In this document: one piece after another, positions 1 through 5,133 of the stretch
Numbering within the stretch: the first letter of the stretch is position 1
How the letters are laid out: the number at the start of each line of letters is the position of its first letter
DNA from: Verrucomicrobiales bacterium
Lineage (GTDB): Bacteria; Verrucomicrobiota; Verrucomicrobiia; Verrucomicrobiales; DEV007
Assembly (NCBI GenBank): GCA_023253615.1
Contig: JALRFZ010000114.1
Span: forward strand, 1 to 8,312
Reading direction: 5' to 3'
DNA: 8,312 nucleotides
Notes under the pieces: generated by a model
Seen by the model: the letters and a program-made list of their open reading frames with translations, nothing else
Databases searched by the model: none
What the model was told of the DNA's origin: nothing
Made by a program: the position numbers and the translations under genes

Positions 1-427
1 GCGGTTCCATGCCGCGCCGGGCCCAGTCGCCGGTGCGGACAAAGCGGTCGCCCTCGGAAATGCGCCGGGTCACGTCGAGGAGCAGGCCGAGGGTGTGGTC
101 GGCGGTCGATTCGGCGAAGGCGGCGGGCGTGTTGCTCGCGGCAATGCCGCGGCGGCGCAGCTCGGCGAGATCGAGATTGTCGATCCCCATGGCGGCGTTG
201 GCGACGAAGCGCAGTGACTTCGCGGCATCGAGAAACTCCGCATCGACGCGCAGTTCCCCCTGGGAAAGAACCGCCACACAATCTCCGATCTGTTCGAGCA
301 CCTGGGTGCGCGGCGCGGCCCTCACGCCGTTGTCGGGCATGAGGATTTCGGCGATCCCTTCGAGTGGCGAGAGATGTTCGAGGGGAATGTGGACGGTGAC
401 AAAAACGCGTGGCAGGGGAGCGGTCAT
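1..427 (-). CDS. D-isomer-specific 2-hydroxyacid dehydrogenase, 5' part (runs off the left edge)
   Basis: This is the first 142 codons of a gene read leftward from the ATG at 427-425; the rest lies outside the window. Such enzymes use NAD(P)H to reduce 2-keto acids such as glyoxylate, hydroxypyruvate or phosphohydroxypyruvate in the cytoplasm. Seen in the sequence: an N-terminal alpha/beta region, then VANAAMGIDNLDL (residues 75-87), then RRRGIAASNTPAAFAESTAD (91-110), then HTLGLLLDVTRR (111-122). These are the hallmark segments at the junction of the substrate and nucleotide domains (2-Hacid_dh families). The Rossmann GxGxxG loop and the catalytic Arg, Glu and His lie beyond the edge, so substrate cannot be assigned. 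The NTPxxxxESTAD form recalls glyoxylate/hydroxypyruvate reductases; SerA is an alternative. No SD precedes the ATG. It is divergent from the RRM gene, with 211 bp between starts. Confidence 0.9.
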   Translation of the reverse strand, partial: MTAPLPRVFVTVHIPLEHLSPLEGIAEILMPDNGVRAAPRTQVLEQIGDCVAVLSQGELRVDAEFLDAAKSLRFVANAAMGIDNLDLAELRRRGIAASNTPAAFAESTADHTLGLLLDVTRRISEGDRFVRTGDWARRGMEP

Positions 428-594
428 GGTCTGGAAAGCGGACAAGGGAATGGAGAGCGGAGGCCGCGACAAGTGGAAAATGAAATCGCTTCTCGCCAAA
501 GCCGGGATCGTGGGTTATGAAGAAGGAAAACAAGCCCTGTTTGCATCGGGCATCTGTCAGGTTCGTCGCTTCCAGGATCCGGTTCCGGCTCGAA

Positions 595-611
595 GCCCGC
601 CTTCTGCGGGC
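595..611 (+). promoter_or_regulatory. Leader hairpin upstream of the RRM gene
   Basis: A perfect 6-bp GC-only stem (GCCCGC, 595-600, and GCGGGC, 606-611) encloses the 5-nt loop CTTCT. It ends 27 nt before the start codon at 639. No T-run follows, so it is unlikely to be a simple intrinsic terminator. The rest of the 428-638 spacer holds no convincing SD or promoter. The hairpin may be a translational control element, possibly for autoregulation by the RNA-binding protein it precedes; that role is inference. Confidence 0.5.
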
Positions 612-638
612 GGACCTTCCGGAAAAGCATTGTGAAGC

Positions 639-1004
639 ATGAAGTTATTTGTTGGAAACCTGTCCTACGACGTCAGCGACAGCGAGCTGCGCGCCGCTTT
701 CGCCGAGTTCGAGCCCGTCCTCGAGTTCCATCGTCCGCAGGATCGCGAGACGGGGAAGCCCCGTGGGTTTGCCTTTGTCACCCTCGCCGATGAGGAGAAG
801 GGGATGGCGGCGATCGAGGCCTTGAACAACAAACCCCTCGGCGGTCGTGAGCTGAAGGTGAACGAGGCGGAAGATCGCCGCGGATTCACCCCCGTGCGGC
901 CGCGCCGTCATGAAGAGGACGATGTCACCGAAGGCACGATGGCCCGGGTCGATGACCGGCCCCGTGGCAAGGATGGCCAGCGGGTGCGTTACAAGTCGAT
1001 CTGA
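639..1004 (+). CDS. RRM-domain RNA-binding protein (cyanobacterial Rbp-like, single RRM)
   Basis: A 121-residue cytoplasmic protein with one RNA recognition motif. RNP2 is LFVGNL (residues 3-8) and RNP1 is RGFAFVTL (42-49), with the usual spacing. The aromatic residues expected to stack on RNA are present (F4, F44, F46), but the last RNP1 position is Leu rather than an aromatic. The RRM ends near residue 77. The tail (about 78-121) is charged, Arg/Asp/Glu-rich and probably disordered, and is not the Gly-rich tail of many bacterial homologues. Stand-alone RRM proteins occur in cyanobacteria, Verrucomicrobiota and some proteobacteria and are often linked to cold response or mRNA handling; the RNA target here is unknown. 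The ATG is chosen because RNP2 follows at once. Only a weak purine stretch (GTGAAG) precedes it. It converges on the glycosylase gene 18 bp downstream. Confidence 0.93.
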   Translation: MKLFVGNLSYDVSDSELRAAFAEFEPVLEFHRPQDRETGKPRGFAFVTLADEEKGMAAIEALNNKPLGGRELKVNEAEDRRGFTPVRPRRHEEDDVTEGTMARVDDRPRGKDGQRVRYKSI

Positions 1005-1011
1005 TCGACTT
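993..1011. terminator. Candidate bidirectional terminator between convergent genes
   Basis: A perfect 8-bp inverted repeat, AAGTCGAT (993-1000) and ATCGACTT (1004-1011), has a 3-nt loop CTG. It spans the RRM stop codon (TGA, 1002-1004) and sits at the convergence with the glycosylase gene, whose stop is at 1025-1023. The right arm ends in TTT, but no real U-tract follows on either strand, so termination strength is uncertain. Confidence 0.45.
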
Positions 1012-1022
1012 TCCACCGCCGA

Positions 1023-1613
1023 TCACCGAGCTTTGCCCACGGGGACGGAGACGCCGGGATGGTCTTTCGCGAGGAAACGCCACGGCAGATCCTGTCCCGC
1101 GGAGATGCCGATGCGACGATCGGTCGCGATCGCAAGACTCGGCGCCGACCGGGAAGGACGCAGGCAGAAGACCGTGTCGCTCACGAGGGACTGCTCGTGA
1201 TGCCCGCCATGGATTCCGAGGGCGGCCGTGAGTTTCCCGGGTCCCGAGCAGAGCCGCCGTAGGTCGGTGGTGCCGCGTTGCTCCTCCATTCGATCGATGC
1301 CGGCGAGAGGATCGAGGGCGCGGAAGAGAACGAAGCCGGCGTGCCCCGTCCGCTCGTCGAGACAGAGCACGTTCACCAGCCAGTGGACGCCGTAATTCAG
1401 GTAAACGTAGGCCGTGCCGGGTGGATGGTTCCGGGCGAAGGCGCGGGCGGAGGGGCGGGTGAAGAGATGGCAGGCGGGATCGTCGACCTCGTGGTAGGCC
1501 TCGGTCTCGAGGATAAGGCCCGAACATCCCTCATGAACGAGTTCCGCACCGATCAATTCCCGGGCACAGGCGAGAGGATCGCGGGTGAAGAAATCCGGTG
1601 AAAAGGGTCGCAT
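1023..1613 (-). CDS. 3-methyladenine DNA glycosylase, AAG/MPG family
   Basis: A 196-residue monofunctional DNA glycosylase that removes alkylated purines (3-methyladenine, 7-methylguanine, often hypoxanthine), starting base excision repair. Family landmarks occur in order. ETEAY (36-40) supplies the general base Glu38 and the intercalating Tyr40. DPACH (45-49) follows, with His49 at the position of human AAG His136. Then come PGTAYVYLNYG (65-75), Asn81, and FRALDPLAG (97-105) with Arg98 at the human Arg182 position. Next are SGPGKLTAALGI (123-134) and RIGISAG near the C-terminus. Length matches bacterial members (about 190-210). The start is supported by GAGGT (complement of 1622-1626), 8 nt before the ATG, the only good SD seen in the window. 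It starts 24 bp after the radical SAM stop, so the two are probably co-transcribed. Confidence 0.95.
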   Translation of the reverse strand: MRPFSPDFFTRDPLACARELIGAELVHEGCSGLILETEAYHEVDDPACHLFTRPSARAFARNHPPGTAYVYLNYGVHWLVNVLCLDERTGHAGFVLFRALDPLAGIDRMEEQRGTTDLRRLCSGPGKLTAALGIHGGHHEQSLVSDTVFCLRPSRSAPSLAIATDRRIGISAGQDLPWRFLAKDHPGVSVPVGKAR

Positions 1614-1621
1614 TTCAAAGG

Positions 1622-1626
1622 ACCTC
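1622..1626 (-). promoter_or_regulatory. Shine-Dalgarno site of the DNA glycosylase gene
   Basis: GAGGT on the minus strand, 8 nt before the ATG at 1613. It supports that start and is notable because the other starts in this window lack a comparable site. Confidence 0.6.
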
Positions 1627-1637
1627 GCCCGGCGGCA

Positions 1638-2867
1638 TCAGGAGGCACGGCCCTGTCGCTCGAGCCCGTCGTAGACGCCGAAATCGTTGAACCAGATCCG
1701 CTTCGCCCAGCGGTAGACGGGATGTTTCTCCGGGATCTCCTCACCGGTGGGGAGCCACTGGCTGTTGCGCGGCGTCATCGCCTCGAGCTCGGCGATGGCC
1801 GTCTGGCGGATCGTCGTGTCGGTGGCGTGGTGTTTTTCGGCCAGGGCCTTCACCAGATCAGGCCGCTCCAGGACGATGCAGCCGCGGGTGTGTTGCGCCG
1901 CCGTCTCGCGGAAGTCGCGGAGGAATTCGGACTTGGTCAGGATGTCGTAGATCGAGCCGTCGCGCACGTTTTCGGTCGCGAACTGGATGATGTGGCAGGG
2001 CTCGACCGCACCGGTGGGCGAGATGTGGTGCGAGATCCCGTTGGCCATGGGGCACAGGGCGCGGCCCTCGCCGTCGTAATAGGCGTCGATGATTCCGAGG
2101 GGCAGTTTCACGCGCATGTCGACGACGAATTGCCGCACGCGACGCGCCTGCTCGGGCGTGAGGGCGAGATCTTCGTTCGGTTTCGGCCCGACGGGACGGT
2201 AGCTGTGATACCAAGCGTAGTGAACGCCGCGGTCGATCAGCTTGCGCAGCCATTCCTCGGTGAGGAGTTCGTCGATGTTCGTCCGGCAGAGGCTCGTGGC
2301 CACGCCGGTGAGGAGTTTGTTCTCGAGGCAGTGGTCGAGTCCCTTGAGGGTCCGGTTGAGGACGTCCTTGCCGCCGCGGCGTTCGTTCGCGACGAGTTCG
2401 GTGCCTTCGATCGAGATCAGCGGCGTCGCGTTGCCGAGCTGGCGGAGCTGCTTCGCCTTCTTCTCGGTGATCATCTGCCCGTTGGTGAAGACCTGGAAGA
2501 AACAATCGGGATGTTCGGCGAGGAAGTCGAGCAGTCCCGGATGCATGAAAGGCTCGCCTCCGAGGATGCCAAAGAAGGAGTTCCCGTGCGCCTTGGCCTC
2601 GTTGACGACCTTGTTGAGGTCCTCGAGATCGAGCTTCACCTGCGGTTTGTCGACATCGACCCAGCAGCCCTGGCAACGCAGGTTGCAACTGTTGAGGATC
2701 GAAAGATAGAGAAAGGGCGGGAAGTAGATCCCGTCCCGCATCCGTTCCTTGTAGAGATTGACCGATCGGATCCCCTTCACCCCGAAATTCCACATGAACT
2801 TGGCGAGATGCCGTTTGTCTGCGGTCCGGAGAATGCGGCCGGCATATTGGAGGCTGGGGAGGATCAT
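1638..2867 (-). CDS. Radical SAM protein with C-terminal cysteine-rich extension, function unknown
   Basis: A 409-residue cytoplasmic radical SAM enzyme. The SAM-binding [4Fe-4S] motif CNLRCQGC is at 61-68 (Cys61, Cys65, Cys68), and the SAM-contacting GGEP is at 103-106. FTNGQ (127-131) and SIEG (152-155) fit the later strands of the radical SAM barrel. Past the core, CPM (Cys272), SPTGAVEPCH (283-292, Cys291) and RGC (Cys330) recall a SPASM or twitch domain holding extra Fe-S ligands, though fewer cysteines are visible than in a full SPASM domain. The roughly 50-residue N-terminal extension is basic and lacks a signal peptide. The C-terminal 60 residues (HPVYRWAKRIWFNDFGVYDG near the end) are not recognised. 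No small precursor peptide is seen nearby, so a peptide-modifying role is not supported. It lies 38 bp after the aldolase and 24 bp before the glycosylase, all co-directional. No SD precedes the ATG. The substrate is not known. Confidence 0.88.
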   Translation of the reverse strand: MILPSLQYAGRILRTADKRHLAKFMWNFGVKGIRSVNLYKERMRDGIYFPPFLYLSILNSCNLRCQGCWVDVDKPQVKLDLEDLNKVVNEAKAHGNSFFGILGGEPFMHPGLLDFLAEHPDCFFQVFTNGQMITEKKAKQLRQLGNATPLISIEGTELVANERRGGKDVLNRTLKGLDHCLENKLLTGVATSLCRTNIDELLTEEWLRKLIDRGVHYAWYHSYRPVGPKPNEDLALTPEQARRVRQFVVDMRVKLPLGIIDAYYDGEGRALCPMANGISHHISPTGAVEPCHIIQFATENVRDGSIYDILTKSEFLRDFRETAAQHTRGCIVLERPDLVKALAEKHHATDTTIRQTAIAELEAMTPRNSQWLPTGEEIPEKHPVYRWAKRIWFNDFGVYDGLERQGRAS

Positions 2868-2880
2868 GGGGAGGTTTTCA

Positions 2881-2903
2881 GGCTGAAGTTTCAGTTTTCA
2901 GCC
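2881..2903 (-). promoter_or_regulatory. Intergenic stem-loop between aldolase and radical SAM genes
   Basis: On the minus strand GGCTGAA (2903-2897) pairs perfectly with TTCAGCC (2887-2881) around a 9-nt loop. It nearly fills the 38-bp gap and ends 13 nt before the radical SAM ATG. No U-tract follows. It could set relative expression of the two genes by mRNA processing, stability or translation; this is inference. Confidence 0.45.
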
Positions 2904-2905
2904 AT

Positions 2906-3694
2906 TCAAGAAAGGCACTTCAGGGCCGAGTCCACCGTCGCTTCGTCGTGCACGATGGCGTGCAGGGCCTTGGCGATTTTGGCGGGCTGGGGATGCTGCC
3001 AGACGTTACGTCCCACGGCGATGCCGGCGGCGCCTCCATCGATGGCCTTTTTCACCATTTCGAGCAGGGCGCGATCATCCCCCATGGCCGCTCCTCCGAG
3101 GACGATCACCGGCACAAAACAGGCTTCGACGATGGCGCGGAACTCGTCGGCACTCGCCCCGGTGGGGAAGGCGGTCTTGACGATATCGGATCCCAGCTCG
3201 GCCGCGGCGCGCACGGTGTAGCCGATATTCTCGAGGGTGTAGTCGGCCGGACGCCCGATGCCGAAAGGCAGCGCCTCGAGGATCACCGGCACGTCGGCGT
3301 CGAGGCTCTCGGCGATCAGCTCGGCCGCTTCGCGGAAGATGCCCGCCTCGTTCGAGTGGTGCGTGTAGAGCATGTTCATCATCGCGTGGGCCCCGCAGGT
3401 GAGGGCCTCGTCGGCGCCGTAGAGACGGTAGCTGCCCTCGTCGAGGTTTTCGCCGAAGCGTGGCTTGTAGCAGTCGGTGCGCAGGCAGACGCCCTTGCCC
3501 TCGAGAGCCTCGGCGGCGGCGAAGGCGAGACCGAGATTGACGACGTAGCCGTCCACGACAGGATTCAGTTGCTCGATCAAGGCGATCGGATCCTCCAGGC
3601 CTGGCACGGGAATGGCGGTACCGTGGTCGATGGGTAGGATGACGGTGCGTCCGTCGGACTGGAGAAAGCGGGCGAGGTGTTGATCACGATCCAT
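2906..3694 (-). CDS. DhnA/LacD-type class I aldolase (DeoC/LacD superfamily)
   Basis: A 262-residue TIM-barrel aldolase resembling archaeal-type class I fructose-bisphosphate aldolases, LsrF and ADH synthase. These act through a Schiff base on a lysine. Seen: strand 1 ILPIDHG (19-25) with the conserved Asp23; VILEALPFG (137-145); DIVKTAFPTG (170-179), where Lys173 is the expected Schiff-base residue; VIVLGGA (196-202) and GIAVGRNVWQ (224-233), the usual phosphate-binding loops of strands 7 and 8. The barrel looks complete and the length is typical. Candidate reactions are fructose-1,6-bisphosphate cleavage, other sugar-phosphate aldol reactions, or 2-amino-3,7-dideoxy-D-threo-hept-6-ulosonate synthesis; the sequence does not decide. 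It starts 33 bp after the nuclease stop and is followed 38 bp later by the radical SAM gene, so a shared pathway is plausible but unproven. No SD is seen. Confidence 0.9.
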   Translation of the reverse strand: MDRDQHLARFLQSDGRTVILPIDHGTAIPVPGLEDPIALIEQLNPVVDGYVVNLGLAFAAAEALEGKGVCLRTDCYKPRFGENLDEGSYRLYGADEALTCGAHAMMNMLYTHHSNEAGIFREAAELIAESLDADVPVILEALPFGIGRPADYTLENIGYTVRAAAELGSDIVKTAFPTGASADEFRAIVEACFVPVIVLGGAAMGDDRALLEMVKKAIDGGAAGIAVGRNVWQHPQPAKIAKALHAIVHDEATVDSALKCLS

Positions 3695-3727
3695 GTCCCG
3701 TAAAGGGAGCCGCGATCCGCCACAGGG

Positions 3728-4648
3728 TCAAGGTGCGGGTTTCTCCTTCGCTTCGTTTGGCAAGGCACCGATCTTCAGGTAGGGCCGGACTTTCGCGAGC
3801 GTGGCGGGCCCGATCCCGGGCACATCGTCGAGCTGCTCGATGGTGCGAAAGGGGCGCCTCTTGATGACCTCGTCGGCAAGGGATTCACGCAGCCCGGTGC
3901 GGACGAGCTCTTCGAGCGAGGCAGTGTTGAGATCGACCGGCTCCTCCAGCGGGGCGAGGGTGAAGGCGTCGTCGATGGCCTCGAGGGCGCGCAGCTCCTC
4001 GCGCTGTTCGCGGCGCATCGCGACGAGTTTTTCGGGTTCGCAATGCTTCCAGAGGCCCCGGCCAAGCAGCGCGGCGGAGAGTTCGGCATCTTCCAACTCG
4101 GCCTGCCAGTCGTCGCGCTTCGTGCCATCCGGACGCGATCTCCCGAACCCGAAGGCCCGGGCCAACCCCGCCTCGACCAGCCATTCGCCGAGGTCGCGGC
4201 CGCCCGAAAGCGTGATGAAGGCATAGTGGCGCGGCGAACCCGACCGACCCGGGGCTTTCGAGAAGGAAGTGTGGACCGTGAACGGTTCGGCGAGGATCTC
4301 CGCCACCCGTCGCTTCGCCTCGACGCCGAACTGGCGGGCGATCCCGAAATCTTCCACCCCGAAGTATCGCGCCTGCTCGCGGAGCCGACGTTTTCCCGTC
4401 ACATCGGCGACATCGGTCTCGAGGCAATCGACGAAGTAAAGACGCAGCACCGTCTCCCGGCCATCAGGCAGGCGGACGGCGAAGGAATCGCCATCCGCCC
4501 AGTCCGTCGCCACATATCGACAGCCTTCGAGGGACTGCAGGGGCTCTTGCGCCCCGGCGGGAGCGAACGTCAGCGCGAGGCCGGCGGCCACAAGCCCTCG
4601 CAGGGCAAGGGAGGCTTTAGCGGGCGAGCCCGGGGAAACTTTCGACAT
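3728..4648 (-). CDS. Exported thermonuclease-like (SNase) protein with C-terminal helix-hairpin-helix domain
   Basis: A 306-residue predicted secreted nuclease, numbered from the ATG at 4648. Residues 1-34 form a signal peptide with a basic n-region (K3, K11, R17), hydrophobic core LVAAGLALTFAP and likely cleavage after AGA. The SNase domain follows. ADGDS holds Asp54 (Ca-ligand position). LRLYFVDCLETD holds Arg69, Asp74 and Glu77, matching Arg35, Asp40 and Glu43 of staphylococcal nuclease. SPRHYAFI holds Arg140, matching Arg87. The catalytic set therefore looks intact. A charged linker leads to a ComEA-like tandem HhH (about 237-293): VDLNTASLEEL, a degenerate first hairpin, then VPGIGPATLAKVRPYL. 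HhH domains bind DNA without sequence specificity. The in-frame ATG at 4681 would add 11 residues; the later start gives a better signal peptide. It overlaps the upstream SFPD gene by 32 nt in another frame, suggesting translational coupling. Confidence 0.88.
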   Translation of the reverse strand: MSKVSPGSPAKASLALRGLVAAGLALTFAPAGAQEPLQSLEGCRYVATDWADGDSFAVRLPDGRETVLRLYFVDCLETDVADVTGKRRLREQARYFGVEDFGIARQFGVEAKRRVAEILAEPFTVHTSFSKAPGRSGSPRHYAFITLSGGRDLGEWLVEAGLARAFGFGRSRPDGTKRDDWQAELEDAELSAALLGRGLWKHCEPEKLVAMRREQREELRALEAIDDAFTLAPLEEPVDLNTASLEELVRTGLRESLADEVIKRRPFRTIEQLDDVPGIGPATLAKVRPYLKIGALPNEAKEKPAP

Positions 4649-4949
4649 ACTGGATCTTAAAATCCGGAAAGCTGTCCACAATCTGTATTTTGAAATCCGG
4701 GAAGCTTTCCACGATCTGCCATTTGCCGACGGAATCCGGAAAGGCGTTGACCCTCAACACCTTCAGGTCCGGAAAGGCCGTCACCACCTTCACCTGATAA
4801 TCCGGAAAGCTCGTGACGAACTGGATCTTTCCGTAGACCCTCGCGATCGCCGAGGAGGAGAGGGGATTCTTCGCGGAAAGTGGCAAGGCGAGAAAAAGGG
4901 CGGAGACAAGGAGAAGCAGGGCGAGATCGCGGGAAGTGAGTCGGTTCAT
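4617..4949 (-). CDS. Small exported SFPD-repeat protein, unknown function
   Basis: A 110-residue predicted exported protein. Residues 1-26 look like a signal peptide: Arg3 and Arg7, then hydrophobic LALLLLVSALFLALPL, with likely cleavage after LSA at 26. The mature part has a short linker (27-39), then six copies of an approximately 11-residue unit ending in [ST/N-A]FPD or FPG, with FP at 48, 59, 70, 83, 94 and 105. The chain ends three residues after the last repeat. Each unit alternates polar and hydrophobic residues (for example FKIQIVDSFPD), as expected for short beta strands with a turn at PD; a beta-solenoid or small beta sheet is plausible. I know of no function and cannot name a Pfam family with certainty. 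It is the first gene of the leftward cluster and its 3' end overlaps the secreted nuclease gene, so the two products probably go to the same compartment. No SD precedes the ATG; the leader is pyrimidine-rich. Confidence 0.82.
   Translation of the reverse strand: MNRLTSRDLALLLLVSALFLALPLSAKNPLSSSAIARVYGKIQFVTSFPDYQVKVVTAFPDLKVLRVNAFPDSVGKWQIVESFPDFKIQIVDSFPDFKIQYVESFPGLAR
4629..4832 (-). repeat. Six in-frame 33-nt repeats in two blocks of three
   Basis: Block A (4832-4734, residues 40-72) and block B (4727-4629, residues 75-107) each hold three 11-residue units, separated by two residues (S73, V74). Each block opens with a matching unit, GKIQFVTSFPD and GKWQIVESFPD. The pattern suggests a three-unit cassette was duplicated. 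On the plus strand the repeats show as recurring TCCGGAAAG or close variants. Confidence 0.85.
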
Positions 4950-5065
4950 GGCGGAGGGACGGATGACCCGGTCTCGTCATTCAAGCAAACCGAAAAGATC
5001 CCCCGGACGCTCCCACTCCATCTCGACCAATCCGCCCCGGCACCCGAAAGGGTGAGGCACAACGA

Positions 5066-5094
5066 TTGACGCGATCCGCTCCGGCCGGTATCCT
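5066..5094 (+). promoter_or_regulatory. Sigma-70-like promoter for the 150-residue exported protein
   Basis: TTGACG (5066-5071, 5 of 6 to the -35 consensus) and TATCCT (5089-5094, 4 of 6 to the -10 consensus) are 17 bp apart. Transcription would start near 5101, giving a leader of about 33 nt before the ATG at 5134. This is the best promoter match I found here. The 4950-5133 region also carries the upstream side of the leftward SFPD gene, where no clear promoter was found. Confidence 0.6.
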
Positions 5095-5100
5095 GGGGCA

Positions 5101-5124
5101 GTTCCCCTCTTCAACCCGGGGAAC
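5101..5124 (+). promoter_or_regulatory. 5' leader stem-loop
   Basis: GTTCCCC (5101-5107) pairs perfectly with GGGGAAC (5118-5124) around a 10-nt loop. It begins at the predicted transcription start and ends 9 nt before the ATG. A stem at the extreme 5' end can protect an mRNA from decay; here it could also affect ribosome access. The role is inferred. Confidence 0.5.
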
Positions 5125-5133
5125 CTCCTTACC

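Noticed and set aside
9..635. 208-codon open frame on the plus strand at the left edge
   Set aside because: Its first two thirds are antisense to the 2-hydroxyacid dehydrogenase, which has clear family motifs. The translation is Ser/Arg-rich shadow coding.
645..1016. 123-codon minus-strand frame opposite the RRM gene
   Set aside because: The plus strand encodes exact RNP1 and RNP2 motifs, and the minus-strand translation resembles nothing.
1858..2793. 311-codon minus-strand frame overlapping the radical SAM gene in another frame
   Set aside because: The Arg/Pro/His-rich translation is typical of an out-of-frame reading of a GC-rich gene.
1722..3221. Long open frame (499 codons) on the plus strand
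   Set aside because: It lies antisense to the radical SAM and aldolase genes, both with clear family motifs. Its Val/Glu/Gly/Asp-rich translation is what GC-rich codon bias produces on the opposite strand.
3259..3270. TGCC-GAAA-GGCA tetraloop hairpin
   Set aside because: It lies inside the aldolase coding region, in codons for a conserved segment (LPFG), so coding constraint explains it.
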